From: Burkholderia pseudomultivorans
GTDB lineage: Bacteria > Pseudomonadota > Gammaproteobacteria > Burkholderiales > Burkholderiaceae
DNA: 64,000 bases
Direction: 5' to 3'
Assembly (NCBI RefSeq): GCF_902499075.1
Contig: NZ_CABVPP010000005.1
Coordinates: 62,001-126,000 of the forward strand
Shown: one piece after another, positions 49,393 through 58,929 of the stretch
Position numbering within the stretch: the stretch's first letter is position 1
Layout: every line of letters begins with the position of its first letter
The notes under the pieces: model-generated
Seen by the model: the letters and a program-made list of their open reading frames with translations, nothing else
What the model was told of the DNA's origin: nothing
Databases searched by the model: none
Made by a program: the position numbers and the translations under genes

Positions 49393-50220
49393 ATGAATTA
49401 CGAAGGTCGCTGGAGTACGGTGAAGGTTGCAGTCGAGGGCGGGATCGCATGGGTCACGCTGAACCGCCCGGACAAGCGCAACGCGATGAGCCCGACGCTG
49501 AACGCGGAGATGATCGACGTGCTGGAGGCGGTCGAGCTCGACGCCGAGGCGCAGGTGCTCGTGCTGACCGGCGAAGGCGATGCGTGGACGGCCGGGATGG
49601 ACCTGAAGGAGTATTTCCGCGAAGTCGACGCGGGCCCCGAGATCCTGCAGGAAAAGATCCGCCGCGACGCGAGCCGCTGGCAATGGCAGTTGCTGCGCAT
49701 GTACGCGAAGCCGACCATCGCGATGGTCAACGGCTGGTGCTTCGGCGGCGGCTTCTCGCCGCTCGTCGCGTGCGATCTCGCGATCGCGGCCGACGAAGCG
49801 GTGTTCGGCCTGTCGGAGATCAACTGGGGCATCCCTCCGGGCAACCTCGTCAGCAAGGCGATGGCGGACACGGTCGGGCACCGTCAGGCGCTGTACTACA
49901 TCATGACCGGCGACACCTTCACGGGCCAGCAGGCCGCGCAGATGGGGCTCGTCAACAAGAGCGTGCCGCGCGCGCAGCTGCGCGACGAAGTGCGCGCGCT
50001 CGCCGCGAAGCTGCTCGACAAGAATCCGGTCGTGATCCGCAATGCGAAGCACGGCTTCAAGCGCTGCCGCGAACTGACGTGGGAACAGAACGAGGACTAC
50101 CTGTACGCGAAGCTCGATCAGGCCAACTATCGCGATCCGGAGGGCGGACGCGAACAGGGGCTCAAGCAGTTCCTCGACGAGAAGAGCATCAAGCCGGGCC
50201 TGCAGGCCTACAAGCGCTGA
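49393..50220 (+). CDS. p-Hydroxycinnamoyl-CoA hydratase/lyase
   Basis: A 275-residue crotonase-fold enzyme. It hydrates feruloyl-, caffeoyl- or p-coumaroyl-CoA and cleaves off acetyl-CoA, leaving vanillin, protocatechualdehyde or 4-hydroxybenzaldehyde. NGWCFGGGFSPLVACDLAIA holds the oxyanion hole and FGLSEINWGIPPG the catalytic acid; GMDLKEYFREVD and the late PEGGREQGLKQFLDEKSIKP are typical of this family (Ech/FerB/HcaA). ATG 49393 follows GGAG. It is the first gene of the hydroxycinnamate operon. Confidence 0.93.
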   Translation: MNYEGRWSTVKVAVEGGIAWVTLNRPDKRNAMSPTLNAEMIDVLEAVELDAEAQVLVLTGEGDAWTAGMDLKEYFREVDAGPEILQEKIRRDASRWQWQLLRMYAKPTIAMVNGWCFGGGFSPLVACDLAIAADEAVFGLSEINWGIPPGNLVSKAMADTVGHRQALYYIMTGDTFTGQQAAQMGLVNKSVPRAQLRDEVRALAAKLLDKNPVVIRNAKHGFKRCRELTWEQNEDYLYAKLDQANYRDPEGGREQGLKQFLDEKSIKPGLQAYKR

Positions 50221-50262
50221 CGCGCGGCGCGGCACGCGAACGGACGGAGCGGAGACAGCGAA

Positions 50263-51714
50263 ATGCATGAAGTGAGTTTGTTGATCGACGGCGTGTCGCG
50301 CGGCGCGTCGAACGGCGCGACCTTCGACCGGATCGATCCGGCGACGGGGCAGGTGGCCTCGCGCGCCGCGGCGGCGACGCTAGACGATGCGGATGCCGCG
50401 GTCGCGGCGGCCGCGCGCGCGTTTCCCGCGTGGGCGGCGCTCGGGCCGACCGAACGTCGGCGGCGGCTGCTGGCGGCGGCTGACCGGATGGACGCGCGCG
50501 CCGGCGAATTCATCGAGACCGGCCGCGCGGAAACCGGCGCGATGGCGAACTGGTACGGCTTCAACGTGATGCTCGCCGCGAACATGCTGCGCGAGGCCGC
50601 CGCGATGACGACCCAGATCGACGGCGCGGTGATTCCGTCCGACGTGCCGGGCAGCCTCGCGATGGCGGTGCGCCAGCCGTGCGGCGTGGTGCTCGGGATC
50701 GCGCCGTGGAACGCGCCGGTGATCCTCGCGACGCGCGCGCTCGCGATGCCGCTCGCGTGCGGCAACACGGTCGTGCTGAAGGCCTCCGAAGGCTGCCCGG
50801 GCGTGCACCGGCTGATCGGCAGCGTGCTGCACGACGCGGGGCTCGGCGACGGCGTCGTCAACGTGATCACGCATGCGCCCGAGGATGCGCCCGCGATCGT
50901 CGAGCGGCTGATCGCGAACCCGGCCGTGCGGCGCGTGAACTTCACCGGCTCGACGCGCGTGGGCCGGATCGTCGCGACGCTCGCCGCGCAGCACCTGAAG
51001 CCTGCGCTGCTCGAACTCGGCGGCAAGGCGCCGGTGCTCGTGCTCGACGATGCGGACCTCGATGCGGCGGTCGACGCGGTCGCGTTCGGCGCGTTCTTCA
51101 ACCAGGGGCAGATCTGCATGTCGACCGAGCGCGTGATCGTCGACCGGAAGGTCGCCGATGCATTCGTCGACAAGCTCGTCGCAAAGGCGCGCACGCTGAA
51201 GGCCGGCAACCCGGCCGCGCCGGGCGTCGTGCTCGGCACGCTGGAAAGCGCGGCGGCCGCGCAGCGCATCGCCGCGCTGGTCGCCGATGCGCGCACGCAC
51301 GGCGCGGCGCTGCCGCTCGGCTGCGACGTCGACGGCGCGGTGATGCAGCCGACCATCGTCGACGGCGTCACGCGCGAGATGAAGCTCTATACGGACGAAT
51401 CGTTCGGGCCGGTGGTGACCGTGCAGCGCGTCGACGGCGACGAAGCGGCGCTCGCCGCGGCGAACGACAGCGAATACGGGCTGTCGGCGGCGGTGTTCAG
51501 CCGCGACATCGCGCGCGCGATGCAGGTCGCGAAGCGGATCGAGTCGGGCATCTGCCACGTCAACGGCCCGACCGTGCACGACGAGGCGCAGATGCCGTTC
51601 GGCGGCGTGAAGGCGAGCGGCTACGGCCGGTTCGGCAGCAAGGCGTCGATCGCCGAATTCACCGACTTGCGCTGGATTACCGTGCAGACCGCGCCGCGCC
51701 ACTACCCGATCTGA
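50263..51714 (+). CDS. Aromatic aldehyde (vanillin-type) dehydrogenase
   Basis: A 483-residue NAD(P) aldehyde dehydrogenase. The catalytic Cys is in FFNQGQICMSTERV, the Glu in ALLELGGKAPVL, and NFTGSTRVGR is in the cofactor domain. MHEVSLLIDGV at the start and the closing TDLRWITVQTAPRHYPI resemble vanillin and salicylaldehyde dehydrogenases. Its place directly after the hydratase/lyase indicates oxidation of vanillin and related aldehydes. It could in principle also act on 2-ketoglutarate semialdehyde from the upstream cluster, but nothing supports that. Confidence 0.9.
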   Translation: MHEVSLLIDGVSRGASNGATFDRIDPATGQVASRAAAATLDDADAAVAAAARAFPAWAALGPTERRRRLLAAADRMDARAGEFIETGRAETGAMANWYGFNVMLAANMLREAAAMTTQIDGAVIPSDVPGSLAMAVRQPCGVVLGIAPWNAPVILATRALAMPLACGNTVVLKASEGCPGVHRLIGSVLHDAGLGDGVVNVITHAPEDAPAIVERLIANPAVRRVNFTGSTRVGRIVATLAAQHLKPALLELGGKAPVLVLDDADLDAAVDAVAFGAFFNQGQICMSTERVIVDRKVADAFVDKLVAKARTLKAGNPAAPGVVLGTLESAAAAQRIAALVADARTHGAALPLGCDVDGAVMQPTIVDGVTREMKLYTDESFGPVVTVQRVDGDEAALAAANDSEYGLSAAVFSRDIARAMQVAKRIESGICHVNGPTVHDEAQMPFGGVKASGYGRFGSKASIAEFTDLRWITVQTAPRHYPI

Positions 51715-51812
51715 GCGGATCGCCGCCGCGCGGCGACCCGCCCGAAAACGACATAACGCAGTGCCCGCCGGCGCGCACGACCGCGCCGGACGGAACCGAA
51801 TGGAGACATACC

Positions 51813-53714
51813 TTGGATGCGGATCCGACCCAACTGCCCGGCCGCGCCGCCGCGCAGCCCGGCCTTGCCGGCTACCGCCCGGTCGCGATCGGTGCGGCGC
51901 CGCCCGACATCGCGCAGCGCGACGGCTGCTGGACCCTGCGCGCGTCGACCGCGCTCGGCGCGTATCCGCGCCGGCTGACCGACCGGCTCGTCAGCGGCGC
52001 GCAAGCGCATCCGGACCGCTGGCTCGTCGCGCGACGAGGCGCCGACGGCGAGTGGGTCGGCATCGGCTATGCGCAGATGCTCGAACGTGCGCGCGCGATC
52101 GGCCAGGCACTGCTCGATCGCGGCCTGTCGGTCGAGCGGCCGGTCGCGATTCTGTCGGGCAACGACCTCGAACATCTGCAGCTCGCGTTCGGCGCGATGT
52201 GGGCCGGCATCCCGTACGCGCCGCTGTCGCCGGCGTATTCGCTCGTGTCGAGCGATTACGGCAAGCTGCGCCACGCGCTGGCGCTGCTGACGCCCGGGCT
52301 GGTGTTTGCCGCGGACGGCGGCGCGTTTCGCGCGGCGCTCGATGCGGCGGTGCCGGCCGACGTCGAGCGCGTGGTCGTGTCGGCGCCGGACGGGATGCGC
52401 GGCGTCACGCGCTTCGCGGCGCTGCTCGACACGGCGCCGCGCAACGTCGACGCCGCGCACGACGCGATCGGCGGCGACACGATCGCGAAATTCCTGTTCA
52501 CGTCCGGGTCGACGCGGCTGCCGAAAGCGGTGCCGACCACCCACCGGATGCTGTGCAGCAACCAGCAGATGCTGCTCGAAACGTTTCCGCAGTTCGGCAG
52601 CGAGCCGCCGGTGCTGGTCGACTGGCTGCCGTGGAACCATACGTTCGGCGGCAGCCACAACGTCGGCATCGCGCTGTACAACGGCGGCACGCTGTACATC
52701 GACGACGGCAAGCCGGTCGCCGGCAGGTTCGACGAGACGCTGCGCAACCTGCGCGAGATCGCGCCGACGGTGTACTTCAACGTGCCGAAAGGCTGGGAGG
52801 AACTGACCGCCGCGCTCGAAACCGACGCTGCGCTGCGCGCGACCTTCTTCTCGCGCGTGAAGATGTACTTCTTCGCGGGCGCGGGGCTGTCGCAGGCCGC
52901 GTGGGACCGGCTCGACCGCGTGACGCTCGCGCACTGCGGCGAGCGCATCCGGATCATGGCGGGCCTCGGCATGACCGAGGCCGCGCCGTCCTGCCTGTTC
53001 ACGACCGGGCCGATGTCGGGCGCGGGCTATATCGGGCTGCCCGCGCCGGGCTGCGAGACGAAGCTGGTGCCGGTCGACGGCAAGCTCGAGGCGCGCTTTC
53101 GCGGGCCGAACGTGATGGCCGGCTACTGGCGCGCGAGCGGCGACGATGCGCGCGACGTGTTCGACGACGAAGGCTACTACCGCAGCGGCGACGCGGTGCG
53201 CTTCGTCGACCCGCAGCGTCCGGAGCTCGGGCTGATGTTCGACGGCCGCATCGCGGAGGATTTCAAGCTGTCGTCGGGGACCTTCGTCAGCGTCGGGCCG
53301 ATGCGCGCGCGGATCGTGTCGAGCGGTGCGCCCTACGTGCAGGACGCGGTCGTGACGGGGATGAACCGCGACGACGTCGGCGTGATGATCTTCCCGCGCG
53401 TCGACGAGTGCCGCCGCCTCGCGGGCGCGGGGCCGGACGCCGACGCGCGTACCGTGCTGCAGGCGCCGGCCGTGCGCGCGTTCTTCGCCGACCTGCTGGC
53501 GCGGCTGAACCGCGAAGCGACCGGCAGCGCGACCTTCGTCACGCGGCTGTGCCTGCTCGACACGCCGCCGTCGCTCGATCTCGGCGAGGTGACCGACAAG
53601 GGCTCGATCAACCAGCGCGCGGTGCTGGGCCACCGTGCCGCGCTGGTCGACGCGATGTATGCGGCCGATGCGGCCGATGCGGGCGTGATCGTCGCAGCCT
53701 CGCGCGGCGCATGA
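51813..53714 (+). CDS. Feruloyl/hydroxycinnamoyl-CoA synthetase
   Basis: A 633-residue AMP-forming ligase. The ATP loop is FLFTSGSTRLPKAVPTTHRM, followed by DWLPWNHTFGGSHNVGIAL and MAGLGMTEAAPSC; the C-terminal hinge contains YRSGDAVRFVDP. It activates ferulate and relatives for the hydratase/lyase. The start is TTG 51813, with GGAG seven bases upstream; no ATG in this frame fits. The stop overlaps the ATGA of the following gene. The length and motifs match Fcs enzymes rather than cinnamate:CoA ligases of plants. Confidence 0.9.
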   Translation: MDADPTQLPGRAAAQPGLAGYRPVAIGAAPPDIAQRDGCWTLRASTALGAYPRRLTDRLVSGAQAHPDRWLVARRGADGEWVGIGYAQMLERARAIGQALLDRGLSVERPVAILSGNDLEHLQLAFGAMWAGIPYAPLSPAYSLVSSDYGKLRHALALLTPGLVFAADGGAFRAALDAAVPADVERVVVSAPDGMRGVTRFAALLDTAPRNVDAAHDAIGGDTIAKFLFTSGSTRLPKAVPTTHRMLCSNQQMLLETFPQFGSEPPVLVDWLPWNHTFGGSHNVGIALYNGGTLYIDDGKPVAGRFDETLRNLREIAPTVYFNVPKGWEELTAALETDAALRATFFSRVKMYFFAGAGLSQAAWDRLDRVTLAHCGERIRIMAGLGMTEAAPSCLFTTGPMSGAGYIGLPAPGCETKLVPVDGKLEARFRGPNVMAGYWRASGDDARDVFDDEGYYRSGDAVRFVDPQRPELGLMFDGRIAEDFKLSSGTFVSVGPMRARIVSSGAPYVQDAVVTGMNRDDVGVMIFPRVDECRRLAGAGPDADARTVLQAPAVRAFFADLLARLNREATGSATFVTRLCLLDTPPSLDLGEVTDKGSINQRAVLGHRAALVDAMYAADAADAGVIVAASRGA

Positions 53715-53722
53715 GGCGGGCC

Positions 53723-55483
53723 ATGACGACCGGATATTCCGCGCCGCTGCGCGACATGCAGTTCGTGATCGACGAATGGCTCGACGCACCGGCGCTGTGG
53801 CGTCGCGTGCCCGCCTGGGCCGACCTCGATGCGTCGATGGCAAGTCAGGTGCTCGACGAGGCCGCGCGCTTCGTGAGCGGGCGCATCGCGCCGCTCGACG
53901 CGCACGGCGACCTCGAAGGCTGCCGGTTCGACGGCGGCGACGTGACGACGCCGACCGGGTTTCGCGACGCCTACCGCGACTATGTCGACGCCGGCTGGCC
54001 GACGCTCGCGCTCGATCCGGACTGCGGCGGGCAGGGCCTGCCCCACCTGTTCGACGTCGCGCTGCAGGAGATGCTGGCCGCGGCGAATCATGCATGGCTG
54101 ATGTCGCCGGGCCTCACGCACGGGGCGGTGGCGTGCCTGCGCGAGCACGGTTCGGAGCGGCTCAGGCGCGAGCTGCTGCCGAAGATCGCGAGCGGCGAAT
54201 GGCTGACGACGATGTGCCTGACCGAGCCGCAGGCCGGCAGCGATCTCGGGCTGCTGCGCACGCAGGCCGTGCCCGATCCGGCCGCCGGCGGCTACCGGAT
54301 CAGCGGCAGCAAGCTGTTCGTCACCGGAGGCGAGCACGACCTGACCGACAACATCGTGCATCTGGTGCTCGCACGACTGCCTGACGCGCCTCCGGGCACC
54401 CGCGGCCTGTCGCTGTTCGTCGTGCCGAAGTGGCACGACGGCCCGGCGGGGCCGGTGCGCAATGGCGTCCGGTGCGACGGCATCGAGAAGAAGATGGGGT
54501 TGAAGGCGAGCCCGACCTGCGCGATGCGCTTCGATGCGGCGCTCGGCTGGCTCGTCGGCGAACCGCATCGCGGGCTGGCGTCGATGTTCGTGATGATGAA
54601 TGCTGCGCGCCTGCAGGTCGCGATGCAGGGCATCGGGCATGCGCAGCGCGCTTGGCAGGCCGCGTCGGCGTATGCGCGCGAACGCATGCAGGGGCGTGCC
54701 GCCGGCGGGGCGGCGCCGATCGCTTCGCACCCGGCGATCCGGCGCATCCTGTGCGACGCCCGCGCCATCGTCGAAGGGGAGCGCGCAATCGGCTACTGGA
54801 TCGCGCACTGGCTCGATGTCGCCGCGCACGACCCGGACGCGTCCACGCGGCAGGCGGCGTCAAGGATGGCCTCGCTGCTCACGCCGATCGCGAAGGCCTT
54901 TTTCACCGCGAACGGGTTCGCGACCGCGTCGAATGCGCTGCAGGTGTTCGGCGGCTACGGCTATATCCACGAATACGGCATCGAGCAGACGGTGCGCGAT
55001 TGTCGCGTGTCGATGCTTTACGAAGGGACCAACGAGATCCAGGCGATCGACCTGCTGGTGCGCAAGGTGCTGGGCGATCGCGGCGACGTGCTGCGCATGC
55101 TGCTCGATACGTTGCGCGCGGAGGCGGCGCGCTGCACGGCCGCCGCCGCGCCGGGCGTGGCGCAGGCGGGCGCGCGGCTTGCCGCGCTGTGCGCGGACGT
55201 CGAGCGCGCAACGGCCGACGTGATGCGCGCGAGCGCGGCCGACCCGGAGCTGCCGTATCGCGTCGCGGACGACTATCTCGCGATGCTCGGATGGCTGCTG
55301 CTCGCGTTCGCGTGGGCGCGTACGCTGCGGATCGTCGGCGCCACCGCCGACGACGATCCGTTTCGCGCAGACAAGCGCGCGACGGGCGCGTATTTCTTCG
55401 ACTATCCGTTCGCGGCGTTTGCGCATCGGCGCACGCTCGTCGACGCCGGGTGCCGCGCCCCGTTGCCGGCCGCGGCGGCTTGA
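53723..55483 (+). CDS. Acyl-CoA dehydrogenase of the hydroxycinnamate cluster
   Basis: 586 residues, longer than housekeeping short-chain enzymes, like AidB/FadE-type dehydrogenases. CLTEPQAGSDLGLLRTQAV, GYRISGSKLFVTGGEHD and VFGGYGYIHEYGIEQTVRDC with YEGTNEIQAIDLLVRK are conserved; the Glu in YEGTNE is the catalytic base. By analogy with HcaD it should oxidise dihydro-hydroxycinnamoyl-CoA to the unsaturated form, widening the substrate range. ATG 53723 has GAGG six bases upstream; ATG 53711 overlaps the previous stop and is also possible. Confidence 0.88.
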   Translation: MTTGYSAPLRDMQFVIDEWLDAPALWRRVPAWADLDASMASQVLDEAARFVSGRIAPLDAHGDLEGCRFDGGDVTTPTGFRDAYRDYVDAGWPTLALDPDCGGQGLPHLFDVALQEMLAAANHAWLMSPGLTHGAVACLREHGSERLRRELLPKIASGEWLTTMCLTEPQAGSDLGLLRTQAVPDPAAGGYRISGSKLFVTGGEHDLTDNIVHLVLARLPDAPPGTRGLSLFVVPKWHDGPAGPVRNGVRCDGIEKKMGLKASPTCAMRFDAALGWLVGEPHRGLASMFVMMNAARLQVAMQGIGHAQRAWQAASAYARERMQGRAAGGAAPIASHPAIRRILCDARAIVEGERAIGYWIAHWLDVAAHDPDASTRQAASRMASLLTPIAKAFFTANGFATASNALQVFGGYGYIHEYGIEQTVRDCRVSMLYEGTNEIQAIDLLVRKVLGDRGDVLRMLLDTLRAEAARCTAAAAPGVAQAGARLAALCADVERATADVMRASAADPELPYRVADDYLAMLGWLLLAFAWARTLRIVGATADDDPFRADKRATGAYFFDYPFAAFAHRRTLVDAGCRAPLPAAAA

Positions 55484-55678
55484 GCGCGTTCGCGCACGAA
55501 GCCGGGAATGGTGTCCGGCGCGCGTTCGCGCGCGCGGATGCCGGTCGCGGCGGGACGCGAGCGGCTGAGCGCATTTTTCGTCGGAACGCATGAGGCAAGG
55601 GCGCCATACCGCCGTAGAGCGGCGGCATGGCGCGCGGCCGGCGCGGGCGCGTTCGCCGTGCGCGCCGCGTAAGGTAAG

Positions 55679-56203
55679 ATGGCCCGCGATATCTCTACCG
55701 ACACCTTCATGAGTTCGACACCCGTCAAACCGGCCCGCGCGAAGCGCGCTGCCCGACCCGCCGAAGCGAAGCCGCCGGTGCGCGCGACGCTGCGCCTGAC
55801 CTACCTGATCGGCAATCTCGAACGGCTGCTGCGCCGCCAGATGAGCGACGCGCTCGCGCCGCTCGGCGTGACGCTCGCGCAATACACGGCGCTGTCCGTG
55901 CTCGAGGCGCGCGGGGCGCTGTCCAACGCGCAGCTCGCGGTGCGCTCGTTCATCACGCCGCAATCCGCGAACGAGGTGATGGTCGCGATGGCGGCCCGCG
56001 GCTTCGTGACGCGCGAGGCCGATCCGAATCATGGCCGCGTGATCCTGCTGCGGCTGACCGACGAAGGCTCGGCGATCCTGCGGGAATGCGAACGCGTGCT
56101 GCGGCCGCTCGAGCGCCGCATGCTCGGCGACGGCCTGGCCGCCGACGACGTCGCGCAGGTCCAGCACACGCTGGAACTGTTCGTGCGCAACCTGCGCGAC
56201 TGA
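55679..56203 (+). CDS. MarR-family regulator of hydroxycinnamate genes
   Basis: 174 residues from ATG 55679 (or 164 from ATG 55709). A basic, Pro/Ala-rich head precedes a winged helix (LTYLIGNLERLLRRQMSDAL, NAQLAVRSFITPQSANEVM, READPNHGRVILLRLT). It resembles HcaR/FerC repressors, which are released by hydroxycinnamoyl-CoA thioesters. Three copies of a palindrome in this cluster, none elsewhere in the window, are its likely targets. It sits between the catabolic genes and the transport genes on the same strand. Confidence 0.85.
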   Translation: MARDISTDTFMSSTPVKPARAKRAARPAEAKPPVRATLRLTYLIGNLERLLRRQMSDALAPLGVTLAQYTALSVLEARGALSNAQLAVRSFITPQSANEVMVAMAARGFVTREADPNHGRVILLRLTDEGSAILRECERVLRPLERRMLGDGLAADDVAQVQHTLELFVRNLRD

Positions 56204-56295
56204 ACCTTTCGCTGCCTTCCGCTTTCTTCACGGCCTTGCCTGACCGGCTGCCGCGCGCGTTGCGGGTTAACACCGGCGCTTGCCGCCCTTGAAAT

Positions 56296-56310
56296 ATCAG
56301 GTTTCCTGTT
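56296..56310. promoter_or_regulatory. MarR-type operator, imperfect copy
   Basis: ATCAGGTTTCCTGTT matches the ATCAGG-n3-CCTGAT motif with one mismatch in the right arm. It lies about 180 bases before the MFS gene and about 90 after the marR stop. Confidence 0.6.
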
Positions 56311-56390
56311 ATTAAATCGTCCCGGTCGTCCCGCACGGGATGACGGTCCGCACGTTCCACCGGTCGCGCGGATTTTATTTCGGACAATGA

Positions 56391-56405
56391 ATCAGGTAGC
56401 CTGAT
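56391..56405. promoter_or_regulatory. MarR-type operator before the transporter
   Basis: ATCAGGTAGCCTGAT is a perfect copy of the motif at 49327. It lies 84 bases before the MFS ATG and 95 bases from the imperfect copy at 56296, so two dimers could bind together. Confidence 0.72.
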
Positions 56406-56489
56406 AAATAACGGTTCACGATCCGATCACGAAAAAAGATGCCGCGCATGCGTTCCCGCCTGGCGCGCCACTCAAGGTCTGGAGACGAA

Positions 56490-57695
56490 ATGGATACATC
56501 CGTTGCCGCAAGGCCGTCCGTCGCGACGACGCTCGGTCTGTGTTTCGCGATCGCGCTGCTCGAAGGGCTCGATCTGCAGTCGGTCGGCGTGGCCGCGCTG
56601 CGCATGGCCCATGAATTCGGGTTGACCGTATCGCAGATGGGGCTCGCGTTCAGCGCAGGCACGTTCGGCCTGCTGCCGGGCGCGATGCTCGGCGGCTGGC
56701 TGGCCGACCGGGTCGGCCGCAAGCACGTGCTGATCGCATCGGTCTGCCTGTTCGGGCTGCTGTCGATCGCGACCGCGCAGGTGTCGAGCTTCGCGATGCT
56801 GGTCGTCGTGCGCGCGCTGACCGGCCTCGGGCTCGGCGGCGCGATGCCGAACCTGATCGCATTGTCTTCCGAAGCCGTCGATGCCCGCTCGCGCGGCAGC
56901 GCGGTCGCGGTGATGTACTGCGGCATTCCGTTCGGCGGCATGATCGCGTCGGTGATCGGCGTGCTGCTGGCCGGCGACGCCGAATGGCGGCACATCTTCT
57001 ACGTCGGCGGCGTGGGCCCGCTGCTGCTCGCGCCGCTGTTGCTCGCGCTGCTGCCGGAATCGCGCGCGTTCCTCGACGTCAGCGCGTCGGGCGGCGCGCG
57101 CCTGGGCGTGGCGCAGACGCTGTTCGGCGGCACGCGCACGGGCACCACGCTCGCGCTCTGGCTCAGCTACTTCTGCACGCTGATCGTGCTGTATTTCCTG
57201 TTGAACTGGCTGCCGTCGCTGATGGCCGCGAAGGGGCTGGCGCGCAGCCAGGCCGGCATCGTGCAGATCTTTTTCAATATCGGCAGCGGGCTCGGCGTGC
57301 TAGGCATCGGCATGTCGATGGACCGGATCCGGCCGTCGCGCGTGGTCGGCGGCATGTACGCGGGGATCGTGCTGTCGCTCGCCGCGCTCGCGATCGCGCC
57401 GGGGCTCGTGTGGCTGTCGGCGGCCGCGTTCGCGGCCGGGATGTTCGTCGTCGGCGGGCAGTCGGTGCTGTATGCGCTCGCCGCGATGTATTACCCGACC
57501 GCGATGCGCGGCACCGGCGTCGGCTCCGCGGTGGCGGTCGGCCGGCTCGGCTCCGTGGTCGGGCCGCTCGCCGCCGCGCAGCTGCTCGCGACGGGCCGCA
57601 GCGGGTCGGCCGTGATCGGCGCGAGCATCCCGGTGACGCTGGTCGCCGCCGTCGCCGCGCTGGTGCTGATCCGGCGGCCGCAGGCCCGCGACTGA
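56490..57695 (+). CDS. AAHS-type aromatic acid MFS transporter
   Basis: 401 residues, 12 helices. The first helix has FAIALLEGLDLQSVGVAALR, close to the DGxD-type helix 1 motif of aromatic acid:proton symporters, and GGWLADRVGRKHVLIAS is motif A. It probably imports ferulate, p-coumarate or caffeate, like HcaK. ATG 56490 follows a GGAGA site. Two MarR-type operators lie in its promoter, and the porin gene follows after 66 bases. Confidence 0.88.
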   Translation: MDTSVAARPSVATTLGLCFAIALLEGLDLQSVGVAALRMAHEFGLTVSQMGLAFSAGTFGLLPGAMLGGWLADRVGRKHVLIASVCLFGLLSIATAQVSSFAMLVVVRALTGLGLGGAMPNLIALSSEAVDARSRGSAVAVMYCGIPFGGMIASVIGVLLAGDAEWRHIFYVGGVGPLLLAPLLLALLPESRAFLDVSASGGARLGVAQTLFGGTRTGTTLALWLSYFCTLIVLYFLLNWLPSLMAAKGLARSQAGIVQIFFNIGSGLGVLGIGMSMDRIRPSRVVGGMYAGIVLSLAALAIAPGLVWLSAAAFAAGMFVVGGQSVLYALAAMYYPTAMRGTGVGSAVAVGRLGSVVGPLAAAQLLATGRSGSAVIGASIPVTLVAAVAALVLIRRPQARD

Positions 57696-57761
57696 ATTTC
57701 CCGCGGTTCAACCCGAGCGCCGTCAGAGCGCGATATCGACGCAGGTCTGGAGACATCTACC

Positions 57762-58901
57762 ATGAAGCACACCAAAGCCTTGCTGGCGGCCGGCGCATGT
57801 GCGCTCGCCGCGACCGGCGCGCACGCGCAGTCCAGCGTGACGCTGTACGGGATCATCGACACCGGCGTCGAATTCGTGTCGCACGCGAACGCGGCCGGCG
57901 ACCACGTGGTGCGCATGCCGGGCGTGACGGGCGAACTGCCGTCGCGCTGGGGGCTGCGCGGCGCCGAGGATCTCGGCGGCGGTTATCAGGCGGTCTTCAC
58001 GCTCGAGAGCGGCTTCAACGTGCGCGGCGGCGATCTCGGGCAGGGCGGCCGGCTGTTCGGGCGGCAGGCCTTCGTCGGGCTGAAGGGCGGCTTCGGCACG
58101 CTCGCGTTCGGCCGCCAGTACACGATGACCTATCTCGCGCTGCAGGGCGCCGACATCATCGGTCCCGACATCTACGGGCTCGGCTCGTTCGATGCGTATG
58201 TGCCCAACGGCCGCGCCGACAACGCGGTGACCTACGTCGGCAGCTATCGCGGCGTGACGTTCGGCGCCGCGTATTCGTTCGGCCGCGACGGCGCGGGCAC
58301 CGGCAACTCGCCCGGGCAGGGCACCTGCGCGGGGCAGGTGCCGGGCGATGCGGTGCAGTGCCGCAACTGGTCGGTGATGCTCAAGTACGACAGCGCGTAT
58401 TTCGGTGCGGCGGCGTCCTACGAGGAACAGCGCGGCGGCACTGGCGCGGCCGCGAACTTCTTCGACGGCGTCGCGCCGGTCGCCTTCACGAACAGCGGCG
58501 GCAAGGATGCGCGCGTGCACGTGAGCGCGTATGCGCAGGCAGCGGGCGCGCGCATCGGCGCGGGCTGGATGGGCCGGCGCGTGTCGACCGGTTCGCCGGC
58601 CGCGGCCGGTGCGCGTTCGGACATCTTCTTCGCCGGTGCGTCGTATGCGGTCAAGCCCGACTTCATCGTCGACGGCGAAGGCTACCGCGTCGTCAACAGC
58701 GCGCACGACACGCGCGCGACGATGGCCACGCTGCGCGCGACCTATCTGCTGAGCAAGCGCACGGCCGTCTACGCGCAATCGTCGTATCTGTGGAACAGCG
58801 CACATGCGCGCTACGCGGTCAGCGGCGGCGGTGCCGGCACGACGCCCGGCGAAGGGATGGGGCAGCTCGGCGCGATGGTCGGCGTGCGGCACATGTTCTG
58901 A
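57762..58901 (+). CDS. Outer-membrane porin (Gram-negative porin 4 type)
   Basis: 379 residues with a signal peptide (cut after AHA, about residue 22) and the mature start QSSVTLYGIIDTGVEF, the hallmark of beta-proteobacterial trimeric porins. GFGTLAFGRQYTMTY and the terminal GVRHMF (aromatic last residue, needed for BAM assembly) are typical. In this cluster it should admit hydroxycinnamates or their esters to the periplasm, as HcaE does. It follows the MFS carrier and precedes the esterase. Confidence 0.92.
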   Translation: MKHTKALLAAGACALAATGAHAQSSVTLYGIIDTGVEFVSHANAAGDHVVRMPGVTGELPSRWGLRGAEDLGGGYQAVFTLESGFNVRGGDLGQGGRLFGRQAFVGLKGGFGTLAFGRQYTMTYLALQGADIIGPDIYGLGSFDAYVPNGRADNAVTYVGSYRGVTFGAAYSFGRDGAGTGNSPGQGTCAGQVPGDAVQCRNWSVMLKYDSAYFGAAASYEEQRGGTGAAANFFDGVAPVAFTNSGGKDARVHVSAYAQAAGARIGAGWMGRRVSTGSPAAAGARSDIFFAGASYAVKPDFIVDGEGYRVVNSAHDTRATMATLRATYLLSKRTAVYAQSSYLWNSAHARYAVSGGGAGTTPGEGMGQLGAMVGVRHMF

Positions 58902-58929
58902 TCCGGCAGTCTGACGAACGGGAGCAATC

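Noticed and set aside
50263-51714. The missing 2-ketoglutarate semialdehyde dehydrogenase of the arabinose path
   Set aside because: It lies inside the hydroxycinnamate operon behind that operon's operator, and its ends resemble vanillin-type dehydrogenases.
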